Numbered from the stretch's first letter, positions 8,391 to 16,639 are shown. The stretch is DNA of 64,000 nucleotides from Alphaproteobacteria bacterium (GCA_018823325.1 JAHJIJ010000008.1:1-64000), one strand, 5' to 3'. Numbers and translations: made by a program. Notes: a model not told the origin generated them from the letters alone.

Positions 8391-8426
8391 TCAGGCCCCT
8401 TTTGATCAGCCACCCCCTTGATCGGG
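8381..8426 (+). repeat. Three imperfect tandem repeats between mesX and mesD
   Basis: The motif CCCCTTTTGATCAG occurs at 8381 and again at 8396, with a third degenerate copy (CCCCCTTGATCGGG) at 8413, giving a period of about 15 bases. The mesX stop codon is inside the first copy. The GATC-centred units could be a small expansion or a protein/RNA binding site; no function is known. Confidence 0.6.
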
Positions 8427-8448
8427 CACAGCCGCGAGGTCATCCGAT

Positions 8449-9477
8449 ATGAAACGATTGTTGCCAACATCCACTGCCGGCAGTCTGCCCAAGCCCGCCT
8501 GGCTTGCCCAGCCCGAGACGCTCTGGTCGCCCTGGAAGCTGGAGAATGAGGAGCTGGTCGAGGGCAAGCAGGATGCCCTGCGTCTGGCACTGGAGGACCA
8601 GCGGCAGGCGGGCATAGACATCGTCAGCGATGGCGAACAGACCCGCCAGCATTTCGTCACCACCTTCATCGAGCATCTCGATGGCGTCGACTTCGCCACG
8701 CGCAAGACCGTCCGGATCCGCGATCGCTATGAGGCCAGCGTGCCGACCGTGGTGGGTGCCGTGGGGCGCCCGAAGCCGGTGTTCGTGGAGGATGCCCGCT
8801 TCCTTCGCCAGCAGACCGCGCAGCCCATCAAATGGGCCCTGCCCGGCCCGATGACGATGATCGACACCCTGTATGACGATCACTACAAAAGTCGCGAAAA
8901 ACTCGCCTGGGAATTTGCCGGCATCCTCAATCAGGAAGCGAGGGAGCTGGAGCAGGCCGGCGTGGACATCATCCAGTTCGATGAGCCGGCCTTCAATGTG
9001 TTCTTCGATGAGGTGAATGACTGGGGCGTGGCCGCGCTGGAACGGGCCATCGAAGGCCTCACCTGCGAAACGGCCGTCCACATCTGCTATGGCTATGGCA
9101 TCAAGGCCAATACCGACTGGAAGAAGACGCTGGGATCGGAATGGCGCCAATATGAGGAAGCCTTCCCGAAACTCCAGACCTCGAACATCGATATCATCTC
9201 GCTGGAATGCCACAATTCGCGGGTGCCCATGGACCTGATCGAGCTCATTCGCGGCAAGAAGGTGATGGTCGGCGCCATTGACGTGGCAACCGACCGGATC
9301 GAGACGCCGGAAGACGTCGCCGATACGCTGCGCAAGGCCCTCCAGTTCGTGGATGCCGACAAGCTCTATCCCTCCACCAACTGCGGCATGGCGCCCCTGC
9401 CCCGCCAGATCGCAAGGGGGAAGCTGAACGCTCTGTCTGCCGGGGCGGATATTGTGCGGAAAGAGCTTTCGGCCTGA
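8449..9477 (+). CDS. mesD: Folate-independent core methionine synthase (MesD-type)
   Basis: Makes methionine from homocysteine with a methyl donor other than 5-methyltetrahydrofolate. The 342-residue protein matches only the C-terminal catalytic barrel of MetE and lacks the MetE N-terminal folate-binding half. The zinc site is visible: HxC in VHICYGYG (about residue 205), Glu in ISLECHNSR (about 245) and Cys in STNCGMAPL (about 315). IQFDEPAF is a further MetE motif. The pairing with the upstream DUF1852 gene marks it as MesD, which in published work requires MesX and oxygen but not cobalamin. It starts at ATG 8449 and is co-transcribed with mesX. Confidence 0.88.
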   Translation: MKRLLPTSTAGSLPKPAWLAQPETLWSPWKLENEELVEGKQDALRLALEDQRQAGIDIVSDGEQTRQHFVTTFIEHLDGVDFATRKTVRIRDRYEASVPTVVGAVGRPKPVFVEDARFLRQQTAQPIKWALPGPMTMIDTLYDDHYKSREKLAWEFAGILNQEARELEQAGVDIIQFDEPAFNVFFDEVNDWGVAALERAIEGLTCETAVHICYGYGIKANTDWKKTLGSEWRQYEEAFPKLQTSNIDIISLECHNSRVPMDLIELIRGKKVMVGAIDVATDRIETPEDVADTLRKALQFVDADKLYPSTNCGMAPLPRQIARGKLNALSAGADIVRKELSA

Positions 9478-9518
9478 GCGACAAAGGCCACGTTGGCGAC
9501 TGAGGGCGGCGTGGGGCT

Positions 9519-9585
9519 TGCGACGGATCAGGCGACCTCCATCGGCAACAGATTGGCCCGGCTGGAGTGATTTGGCACGCCTTTC
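9519..9585 (+). repeat. Two-hairpin terminator-like repeat, copy 3 (degenerate)
   Basis: The third copy follows mesD: GCGACGGATCAGGCGACCTC, then ATCGGCAA and TTGGCCCGGCTGGAGTGATTTGG. The downstream arm of the second hairpin is lost; instead GGCACGC/GCGTGCC arms just beyond could form a replacement stem. It overlaps the 3' end of the convergent ATPase gene, so the original terminator probably was cut when the neighbouring DNA arrived. Confidence 0.65.
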
Positions 9586-11533
9586 AGCGTGCCGCCGCCA
9601 CCGGATCTTCAAGAAGCAAGCCGGCTTGGCGCGGATGTTGGGGCGTCACATACGCGTCGGGATCGAGGCCTTGATCTCGCAGGAAAGGCGCATCTTTCAG
9701 TTTGTCGCGCAAGCCTAACATCCGCTTCTCGGCCCGTTTGACGAAGGTCGCATAGGTCATCGGAATGATCGTGACGCGTCCGTCGTATTTAGTGTCGATG
9801 CCTGCCTCAGTGCTCTTGATCTGCGAGCCAAGAACATAGCAGGTGACGGTGGCGGCGTCCGTCAGGATCCCCTTATCGAGCAGCTCCTCCACATAACGCC
9901 ATGGCTGATTCTTCTCTTTGCCGCCTATGATTACACCAGGTTTTTTGATCTCTGTGATCACCAACCGCGCAACGCCGTCGACCTCGCCGCCGAGATCGTG
10001 GGAGTCGCGACTGTAGAAGCCGACACTGCCGTCGGGCAGCATGACGAAGTCCGGGCGCTGTAGCGATCCCTTCTGCTTCTTGCCGAATATCTTGTTGATG
10101 ACCGTAGTCATGCCGCGATTGCTGGTGAACTCGAGGCTTTCGAACTCTGGCCCAAACACCCACAAGCTGCGTTCGAACAGCGGCTGCAAGTCTGCAACCT
10201 CGTCCATCGTTTCGTCGTGGAGCTTTGCATCCAACTCAGCGATGAGCTGCAGGCGAGTCTGTATTTCATCGAGTGCGAGCTTGGCAGTGCGCACGGTCCA
10301 ATCGGCGAGGATTGCATAAAGCTCGTCAAGGTCGCCAGGCTTCATGTCATGGAGCTTCGCGATCAATGCATATTTGGAGGTCGAGAGTTCGAGGTTGGCG
10401 AGCACGCTGGCAACTTGCTCGACCGTTTCAAGGTTCATGCTTGGACAAGTATCGACCACTTGGTCAACAAACTCGTTCCACCGATCACGGCTGACCGGCG
10501 GAAGCTTCGAGACGGTTGCGCCAAGATTTTCACGGACGGTTTCCTTAGCGTCCCGTCGACGGTCGGCATTTACCTCGTTCAAATATTCGCGAATCTTGGC
10601 ATGAACTGCAGCTTGCGTCGCTCGCCAGCCCGCATTGTTTGGCCAGAAGCCCGACCAGTCAGGCAGCACATCGTCTCCGAGGAAGTCGGCTCGGGCAATA
10701 AAGATAAAGCGTTTTGCTTCGCTGCTGCGCCCGTCGAGCAGTCGCTCTTGATCGAAACCGGTCCAGCCGGGCTTGCCAACAAGGCGATTGTTGACCCGCC
10801 AAGCGATACCGTGTTGCCGCGTCGTCCGGTCGGCCTTTTGGGTGTCGATGATAACGAGATGGGCAACGCCGTAGCCGGGAACGTCGATATCGATCGTACT
10901 GAGCTGATGCTCGGGCACATCATCAAAGGTAATCCGCGTGCCATTGATTGTGACAGTGAAATTGGGGTCTGCGAGAAAGCGTGTTCCGATTACTTCGCGC
11001 GCAGCCTCCGCGCTCATCCCCATCGAGATGGGATTGAGCGACGAGATGACCGTGCCGTGACCCGGCACTTTTTCGCGTATAGCGATGCGCTCGATTAAAA
11101 ATGGTTGGGTAGCACTGCGTCTGACCTCGAACGTTACTTCGATGCCGTCCCGCCACGTCCGCACCTTGTAGGCTTCGCCGAACCGAAAGGCGGCATGACG
11201 GCCCTTGCCGTTACGACCATAGGGTTCTCGCGGTTGGAGCCCATCCAATTCGGGCGGTGGCAGCGATTGCTTCCCTTGCGAGCGAACCCGATCATAGTCG
11301 AGCGTCCGCCACCGCAAGCGAAACTGATCCTCCGACATACCCTTGCCGTTGTCTTCGATCTCAAAATAGCGGTCGCTGCCAGCCTCGGGCCACACAATAT
11401 CGACGCGCGTGGCCCAAGCGTCCCATGCGTTAGCGACGAGTTCGACGATTGCGATAGCGGGGTCTTGGATAATCGACCCCGCATGGCGTTCTAAGAATCG
11501 GTTGTCGAAAAACAGGCTGGCGTCATCGGACAT
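9584..11533 (-). CDS. GHKL (MORC/Hsp90-like) ATPase with C-terminal PD-(D/E)XK-like nuclease domain
   Basis: A 649-residue predicted ATPase-nuclease. The N-terminal GHKL fold shows its three ATP motifs: the N box ELVANAWDA (E31, N35, D38), EDNGKGM (D61-G65) and GRNGKGR (G106-G111). About residues 200-330 look like an S5-type second domain, followed by helices. Near the C-terminus, RPDF (D495), then TEIKKPG (E528, K530) and QPWRY (Q543, Y547) form a plausible PD-(D/E)XK core, similar to DUF4263/Shedu-type nucleases. Such ATPase-nuclease fusions are often single-gene phage defence or restriction-like proteins; that role is inference. GGGGGA precedes the ATG. It is convergent with mesD, has no partner gene, and visually is less GC-rich than its neighbours. 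Confidence 0.72.
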   Translation of the reverse strand: MSDDASLFFDNRFLERHAGSIIQDPAIAIVELVANAWDAWATRVDIVWPEAGSDRYFEIEDNGKGMSEDQFRLRWRTLDYDRVRSQGKQSLPPPELDGLQPREPYGRNGKGRHAAFRFGEAYKVRTWRDGIEVTFEVRRSATQPFLIERIAIREKVPGHGTVISSLNPISMGMSAEAAREVIGTRFLADPNFTVTINGTRITFDDVPEHQLSTIDIDVPGYGVAHLVIIDTQKADRTTRQHGIAWRVNNRLVGKPGWTGFDQERLLDGRSSEAKRFIFIARADFLGDDVLPDWSGFWPNNAGWRATQAAVHAKIREYLNEVNADRRRDAKETVRENLGATVSKLPPVSRDRWNEFVDQVVDTCPSMNLETVEQVASVLANLELSTSKYALIAKLHDMKPGDLDELYAILADWTVRTAKLALDEIQTRLQLIAELDAKLHDETMDEVADLQPLFERSLWVFGPEFESLEFTSNRGMTTVINKIFGKKQKGSLQRPDFVMLPDGSVGFYSRDSHDLGGEVDGVARLVITEIKKPGVIIGGKEKNQPWRYVEELLDKGILTDAATVTCYVLGSQIKSTEAGIDTKYDGRVTIIPMTYATFVKRAEKRMLGLRDKLKDAPFLRDQGLDPDAYVTPQHPRQAGLLLEDPVAAAR

Positions 11534-11833
11534 TTCATCCCCCTAAAGACACCGTAACGACGGCACCGACGGTCGTCCACCAAGCACGCAAAGCTACGCT
11601 TATCCTAAAGAGCTATCACGCGCAGAGCGGGGGCATTCGTAACTCGCAAAAAGCACGCGGCAGCTCTCATTATGAGGCGTCATTCGCATCCCACGGGATG
11701 AATCACGTGGAGCCGTCGCAGATTGCACTCGATCGCAGCGGTTCTATGCCCGCCTCTCGCATGACTGCTTTCGAGACATCAAGAAGGCGCGCTAAGGCCG
11801 ATATGGACGTAAAATGATGTTTGCCTCTCCCCC
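11534..11833. other. Intergenic region, junction between cargo and catabolic operon
   Basis: Three hundred bases lie between the ATPase start and the stop of the LigJ-like gene. There is a short hairpin, CATCCC-AC-GGGATG, at 11687-11700 and no coding frame I can support. It should carry the ATPase promoter; boxes are not clear. Confidence 0.4.
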
Positions 11834-12832
11834 TCAAACCTCCAAATTAAACACCTTCCGCGCATTATCCTCGAAGATCAGCTTCTTGTCGGCGTCGCTC
11901 AAAAAGTCGAACTTTTGGATAAACGGCGCAATGTGGTCCATCTGCTTGCCGGTGGCGGGATCGATGGTGGAGCCGACGCCGGGGCATTCGGAGCCGAACA
12001 GGCAGCGCTCGGGGCCGACGGTCTCGATGAGCAGGCGCAGGGCGCCCTCGGTGTAGAGCACGGTATCGAAATAGAGCTTGGCCATGCGCTCGGAGAAGAG
12101 GTGTTTGGTGCGGCGCGACTGGGATTCGAAGCGGCCGAGCTGATAGGGGATCGCGCCGCCGCCGTGGCTCACCACCACCTTGAGCTGCGGGAAATCATCG
12201 AACACCGATGAGGTGCACAGGTTATAGGTGGCGATCGTCTCTTCATTGATGAAGTGCAGCGAATAAGGCGTCCGCTCGGATTGCGATCCGGTGGCGTGGA
12301 TATGCGCGGGCAGGTCCAGCTCGCAGAGCTTCTCGTAGAGCGGATACCAGTAGCGGTCGCCCAGCGGCGGGGCTTCCTCGGCGCCATTCTCATAAGGGTC
12401 GGGATTGAGCAGGAAGCCTTTGAAGCCCATGGCGACGCAGCGGTCCATCTCCGCAAACACATTCTCGATGGGCTCGCCCGCCACTTGCGGCAGGCCGGCG
12501 ACCGGAATGAACATCTCCGGGATCAGGGTGCACTGGCGGTGGATCAGCGTGTTCACTTCCTCGCAGAACCAGTGGACGACGCGCGCGGGCTTGGCCGAGC
12601 TCATCATCTGGAACGGGCGCGGCGAGATGAGCTGCATGTCCGTGCCGTGATTGTGCAGCAGCTCGATGTGCCCGTCCGGCCAGGTCTCCTTGTGGTGCGC
12701 GGCGGCAATGATCTGCTCGTCGGTGACCTTGACGCTCCCGCGCCCGTGCGAGCCGCGATGCGCGAGGAGGCTCGCCTTATAGGCCCAAAGCTCCACCGGA
12801 GCGCTGACGTGACCATGGCAGTCGATGATCAT
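11834..12832 (-). CDS. Amidohydrolase, 4-oxalomesaconate hydratase-like (LigJ family)
   Basis: An amidohydrolase-2 family enzyme that probably hydrates 4-oxalomesaconate to 4-carboxy-4-hydroxy-2-oxoadipate in the lower protocatechuate/gallate 4,5-cleavage route. The metal site fits LigJ: His6 and His8 in MIIDCHGHV, His179 in AHIHA and Glu282 in GSECPG, where most relatives use Asp. SHGGGAIPYQLGRF and WYPLYEKL also match LigJ blocks. The length of 332 is usual. AAGGGGA lies nine bases before the ATG. It is the last gene of a four-gene operon with two RraA-like genes and a LigB-type dioxygenase, which supports the pathway call. A decarboxylase of the same superfamily is a less likely alternative. 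Confidence 0.8.
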   Translation of the reverse strand: MIIDCHGHVSAPVELWAYKASLLAHRGSHGRGSVKVTDEQIIAAAHHKETWPDGHIELLHNHGTDMQLISPRPFQMMSSAKPARVVHWFCEEVNTLIHRQCTLIPEMFIPVAGLPQVAGEPIENVFAEMDRCVAMGFKGFLLNPDPYENGAEEAPPLGDRYWYPLYEKLCELDLPAHIHATGSQSERTPYSLHFINEETIATYNLCTSSVFDDFPQLKVVVSHGGGAIPYQLGRFESQSRRTKHLFSERMAKLYFDTVLYTEGALRLLIETVGPERCLFGSECPGVGSTIDPATGKQMDHIAPFIQKFDFLSDADKKLIFEDNARKVFNLEV

Positions 12833-12844
12833 CGGGTGATCCCC

Positions 12845-13501
12845 TTATTTCTGACGTGTCTGAAGGCTGTGATATTTGAATTGCTTGCGGGCCTCATCGA
12901 GGCGCATGCCGGTGCGGCAGGCAGCGCGAATGCTCTCCTCGGCGGCGTGGATTTCCTCGGCGGCGGCAAGCACCGCCTCCTCATGGGCTTGCGGGATGAC
13001 GATCACGCCATCGGGATCACCCCGTAAAATGTCGCCGGGCGCGACGCGGGCGCCGCCGATGTTGACCGGGCAATTGGTGACCTCCACCTGCACCCGGTCC
13101 TTGCCGGTGCGCATCCAGTGGCCCTTACTGAACACCGGATAGCCGAGCGCACGGCAGAGCGAGACATCGCGGCTGATGCCGTCGATCACGGTGCCTGCCA
13201 GCCCGCGCCGGTGCGCGATCTCGGTGAGGATATCGCCCCAGATGGTCGCATCCTCGCGCCCGCCATTGTCGATCACCACGACATGACCCGGGGGCACATC
13301 GTCGATATAATCGCCCACCGTCCCCGGCGGCGTCGAGGCCGGGCCGCAGAGCATCGTGTAAGCGCGGCCAGCCATGCGGAAATCAGGATCGCGCCCGGCG
13401 ATCTGGTAGCACTGGCCCACAATGCCAAGCCGGTCGAGGGCGTCGCTGAGGGTTGCGGTGTCCAGCGCAGCAGCGCGCGCGACGTTGCGGTCGTCAGTCA
13501 T
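12845..13501 (-). CDS. RraA-like protein, probable 4-carboxy-4-hydroxy-2-oxoadipate aldolase (paralogue 1)
   Basis: A RraA/HMG-CHA aldolase fold protein of 218 residues. In this context it most likely cleaves 4-carboxy-4-hydroxy-2-oxoadipate to pyruvate and oxaloacetate with a divalent metal. The active-site segment DGISRDV (Arg-Asp pair near residue 125) and the following GYPVFSKG match class II aldolases LigK/ProA; DNGGREDATIWG supplies the upstream Asp/Gly motif. The ATG at 13501 overlaps the TGA of the upstream paralogue (TGATG), showing translational coupling; a TTG codon just upstream opens the frame but is not needed. It differs considerably from paralogue 2, so one of the two may act on another substrate. 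Confidence 0.78.
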   Translation of the reverse strand: MTDDRNVARAAALDTATLSDALDRLGIVGQCYQIAGRDPDFRMAGRAYTMLCGPASTPPGTVGDYIDDVPPGHVVVIDNGGREDATIWGDILTEIAHRRGLAGTVIDGISRDVSLCRALGYPVFSKGHWMRTGKDRVQVEVTNCPVNIGGARVAPGDILRGDPDGVIVIPQAHEEAVLAAAEEIHAAEESIRAACRTGMRLDEARKQFKYHSLQTRQK

Positions 13502-14175
13502 CAATCATCGCCCTTGAGCATATATTCGTAGTTCGCACCGAGCACGGCGCTGGCGCTCTCGCCGGTGGCGAGGCGGCGCGTCATCTCGCCCTCGCGGCGC
13601 ACGATGTCCTCTGCAGCATCGAGCACGCGGGCGATGTCACCCGGCGCGATGAACACCGCAGCGCTGGAATCGCAGATCACATAGAAACCCGGCTCAACGG
13701 TGAAATCCCCCACCGTCACCGGCACATCGGTCGCATCTTCATAGACCCGGTTGCGCGCTGTGCGGGCCGTATAGCCCCGGCAAAACACCGGAAACCCGAT
13801 CTCGCGCGCCTCGTCGACATCGCGCGCCAGCCCCTCGCAGATCACACCGGCCACGCCCTTGTGCTGCGCGCCGCGCGAGAGAATGCCGCCCCAGCAGCCG
13901 GCATCGATCACCGTGCGCTGCTCGACCACGATCACATCGTCCGGCCCGCTGGCATCGATCGCCGCTGCGCCCAGATGCACCGGCGGGCGATCGGCAGGCG
14001 CATTGCCGGCCTTCAGCTTCACCGTGTGCACGCGCCCTGCAATCCGCCGCCCCGGCGAGGCCGAGCGCAGGCCCGTCACGCAGCCGGCAAGGCCGAGCTT
14101 ATCCAGCGTGTCCGAGACCGCGCAGGCATCCAGCTGGCGCAGGCGCGCGACATGGGGGTCTGTTGCTGTCATCAT
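13501..14175 (-). CDS. RraA-like protein, second aldolase-family paralogue
   Basis: A 224-residue RraA-fold protein in the same operon. It has CEGLARDVDEAREIGFPVF, the Arg-Asp aldolase motif with the following hydrophobic-Pro-Val-Phe block, and a C-terminal helix rich in charged residues. Start: tandem ATGATG with AGGACGG just upstream. It may be the true 4-carboxy-4-hydroxy-2-oxoadipate aldolase, a 4-hydroxy-4-methyl-2-oxoglutarate aldolase, or an oxaloacetate decarboxylase, because members of this fold often have several of these activities. Two adjacent, non-identical copies are unusual. Confidence 0.75.
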   Translation of the reverse strand: MMTATDPHVARLRQLDACAVSDTLDKLGLAGCVTGLRSASPGRRIAGRVHTVKLKAGNAPADRPPVHLGAAAIDASGPDDVIVVEQRTVIDAGCWGGILSRGAQHKGVAGVICEGLARDVDEAREIGFPVFCRGYTARTARNRVYEDATDVPVTVGDFTVEPGFYVICDSSAAVFIAPGDIARVLDAAEDIVRREGEMTRRLATGESASAVLGANYEYMLKGDD

Positions 14176-14197
14176 CCGTCCTCAGAAAATCGTTCGC

Positions 14198-15208
14198 TTA
14201 TTGCCAGGCGACGAAGCCATTGGCGGTGCCGGTCCCGGCCTCCGAGCGGTAGCAAGGCTCATAGCCGACCACGTCGCCCTTCAGGTCCGTGTCGAACAGC
14301 GCGCCGGCCGCCGCGATCCACGTCTTGAGCTCGGACGTGCCGGACTGAAGGTGCTTGTCCTCGATGGCGCAGAGCGTCTCGGCGTCCCGCGTGCGCAGCG
14401 CCTCGAAGAACATGCGGTCGAAATCCTCGTCGATGACGAAATGGCTCATCCCGCCCGATCCGAACACCGCGACGCGCAAATCCTGCTTCCAGCTGCGGAT
14501 CGCCTTGCCGACCTCGCGCCCCAGCTCGAAGCAGCGGCGGGCCGTGGGCTGGTTGGGCGGGAAGAAGGTGTTGATGAGGATCGGCAGGTTGGGAACGACG
14601 GAATCGCGCATAATCTGTCGATAGATGAATCCCAGCGAATGCGGCGCCCCGCTCGACCAGTGCCCCGCAGGCTCGGGTAACCTCTTGGAAACAGCCAGAT
14701 CAAACCCCTGCGGCACCAGCGTCTTACAGACGTGCATGCCAAGGCGCGGCAGCGTCGGATATTCTCTGCGTTCGGGCGGACTGTGGCCCCATTCTGCCTC
14801 ATGAATGCCCGGCGGCATGCGCGCCGCCTGCTCGGGCGTGGCGGGCTGGTCCCAGATCGTCTCGCCGAGGTAAACGGTGATCGCGGGCGTGATGTCCTCC
14901 AGGAACAGCTCGCGCTGATCATTTCCCATGATGACGGCGACGTCGATCTTCGCGGCGGCGAAGCGGTCCGCCATCTCGCCGATCGCGCTCTGGCAGGCGG
15001 CCGAGCGCCGCTCCCGCTCCGGCAGGGTGCAGGCATCCCCCAGCTTCTCGTGACTGCGCAGCGCGACCAGCTCCTCGAAGCTGTACTCGGCGCCCCGGAA
15101 GGGATGCTTGCGCTTGAGATCGGCCGCGACGCGCAGGGTCCACTGCTCGGGCGTGGTCGAGAGGGTCGGCCCGTGCGATGTCCACATTCCCAGCACGATG
15201 TCCGCCAT
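14198..15208 (-). CDS. LigB-type class III extradiol ring-cleavage dioxygenase
   Basis: An iron(II) extradiol dioxygenase of the LigB superfamily, 336 residues, fitting single-chain gallate or 3-O-methylgallate dioxygenases. His12 in WTSHGPT matches the LigB iron ligand, and the FGSGGMSHFVID block and C-terminal CYRSEAGTGTANGFVAW motif are typical. Ring cleavage of a gallate-like substrate would yield 4-oxalomesaconate, the substrate of the LigJ-like enzyme in the same operon. GGAG lies upstream of the ATG. It is the first gene of the operon, and the 93-base gap to the MFS gene holds a possible MarR site at 15250. The exact substrate is unknown. Confidence 0.85.
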   Translation of the reverse strand: MADIVLGMWTSHGPTLSTTPEQWTLRVAADLKRKHPFRGAEYSFEELVALRSHEKLGDACTLPERERRSAACQSAIGEMADRFAAAKIDVAVIMGNDQRELFLEDITPAITVYLGETIWDQPATPEQAARMPPGIHEAEWGHSPPERREYPTLPRLGMHVCKTLVPQGFDLAVSKRLPEPAGHWSSGAPHSLGFIYRQIMRDSVVPNLPILINTFFPPNQPTARRCFELGREVGKAIRSWKQDLRVAVFGSGGMSHFVIDEDFDRMFFEALRTRDAETLCAIEDKHLQSGTSELKTWIAAAGALFDTDLKGDVVGYEPCYRSEAGTGTANGFVAWQ

Positions 15209-15249
15209 GATTCCACTCCGCTCCCAGATTGTTGCCGCTTAGGCAGATA

Positions 15250-15270
15250 ATTGTAGACTCAGTAAACAAT
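15250..15270. promoter_or_regulatory. Possible MarR-type site upstream of ligB-type operon
   Basis: ATTGT and ACAAT arms separated by 11 bases lie about 40 bases upstream of the dioxygenase start. The sequence TTGTAGACTCA within it nearly repeats a stretch of the element upstream of the first aldehyde dehydrogenase. It is weaker than the palindromes at 2464 and 16731. Confidence 0.35.
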
Positions 15271-15301
15271 ATCGATGCGGCTGGCAACCGATGGCGGACG
15301 A

Positions 15302-16639
15302 TCATGCCGCCGGCGAAGGCGTGGCCGGGACGGGACGGGTGGCGGGCACCGGCCCCGCCGCTCCGGACTGCGTCGCGGCGCGCAGCCGATCCCGATAGAG
15401 CGGGCGCACGAAGGTGAGCAGGAACGCCGCGAACAGCGCCATGGCGGCAAACAGCGCGAAGCCCCAGGCATAATGGCCGTTCACATCGTAGATATAGGCC
15501 AGCGTCACAGGGCCGATGGAGGAGCCAAGCGCGAAGCAGCCGGTCACGATGGGCAGCACCTTGTCCATATTGCGCGGGCCGAAGACATGCTTGGCGAGCA
15601 CCGGCCCCTCGCACACCAGCCCGCCATGGGCGAGGCCCAGCGCGCAGATGAAGATGATCGCGGTCGACAGGCTGGAGACCTGAAAGGCCAGCAGCACCAT
15701 CGCGGCAATGAGCAGATACCAGGCGGCAATGCCCTTCACCGAATAGACATCGAAGAACTTGCCGGCGATGAACTTGGAAGCCAGGCCAATGGCGGAGGTG
15801 AGCGAGAGCAGCCAGGCGGCGGTCTCCCGCGAGAGGCCGACTTCCTGCACGAAATAGAGCTGCATGTTCTGGAACAGGCCCTGATCGACGCCCGCGATGA
15901 TCAGCACGCCGATCATGATGCCCCAGAACATCGGCTTGCGCAGCAGTTCGCCATAACTCATCGGAATATCCGCCGCGCGGGTGGCTGCGGCCACCTCCGC
16001 GCTGGGGACCACACCCTTGGCATTGGCGGTCTCCGGCAGCAGATCCTCTTCCGTGGGGTTCTGCTTGACGAACAGCACGAGCGGAACCGAGACGGCGAGG
16101 ATCGAAACGCCGATCAACGCATAGGTCATCCGCCAGCCGATCTCGGGAATGAGCATCGCGATAGCAATCGGGAAGACCACGCCGCCAGCGCTGGACCCGA
16201 CCAGCGCCAGTGCGCCTGCAAAGCCGACATTGCGCATGAACCACCGCGCCACCATCAGCTTGATGCAGAGCAGCACCGCGCCTTGCCCCAAGCCGATGAG
16301 GAAGCCCGCGAGGAAATAGGTGGCGATGGAGGTGACGTTGAGGAAGGTGAAGAAGCCCAGCGCCTGGATGATCAGCACGGTAAGGAACACCGGCTTCAGC
16401 CCGAAGCGCTGCACCGCCGGGCCGATGACGAGGATGGCGACGAGCGCGCCGGTCAGGCCCTTCCAGGCATAGATGCCGGTGGCCTCGGCGCGGGTCCAGC
16501 CGAACTCCGCGATCACCTCATTATAGAGGAGCGACATGGAGTAGGTCGGACCGCCGAAGGAGAAGAAGAAGATGATGAACCCCGCAGCCACCACCCACCA
16601 TCCGGGATAGTGTTTGCCTGTCGCAGGTGTCGCGGCCAT
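15302..16639 (-). CDS. MFS transporter, monocarboxylate/oxalate-formate type
   Basis: A 445-residue inner-membrane carrier of the major facilitator superfamily with about 12 helices. The N-terminal YPGWWVVAAGFIIFFFSFGGPTYS and the helix 2-3 region VQRFGLKPVF place it in the monocarboxylate/OxlT-like branch. It probably imports the aromatic acid degraded by the adjacent operon. The ATG at 16639 has GGAGAGG at a proper distance; an earlier in-frame start at 16726 is unlikely. Upstream is a perfect GTTGTTT-A-AAACAAC palindrome. It is paralogous to the MFS gene at 30539, the equivalent carrier of module B. Confidence 0.9.
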   Translation of the reverse strand: MAATPATGKHYPGWWVVAAGFIIFFFSFGGPTYSMSLLYNEVIAEFGWTRAEATGIYAWKGLTGALVAILVIGPAVQRFGLKPVFLTVLIIQALGFFTFLNVTSIATYFLAGFLIGLGQGAVLLCIKLMVARWFMRNVGFAGALALVGSSAGGVVFPIAIAMLIPEIGWRMTYALIGVSILAVSVPLVLFVKQNPTEEDLLPETANAKGVVPSAEVAAATRAADIPMSYGELLRKPMFWGIMIGVLIIAGVDQGLFQNMQLYFVQEVGLSRETAAWLLSLTSAIGLASKFIAGKFFDVYSVKGIAAWYLLIAAMVLLAFQVSSLSTAIIFICALGLAHGGLVCEGPVLAKHVFGPRNMDKVLPIVTGCFALGSSIGPVTLAYIYDVNGHYAWGFALFAAMALFAAFLLTFVRPLYRDRLRAATQSGAAGPVPATRPVPATPSPAA

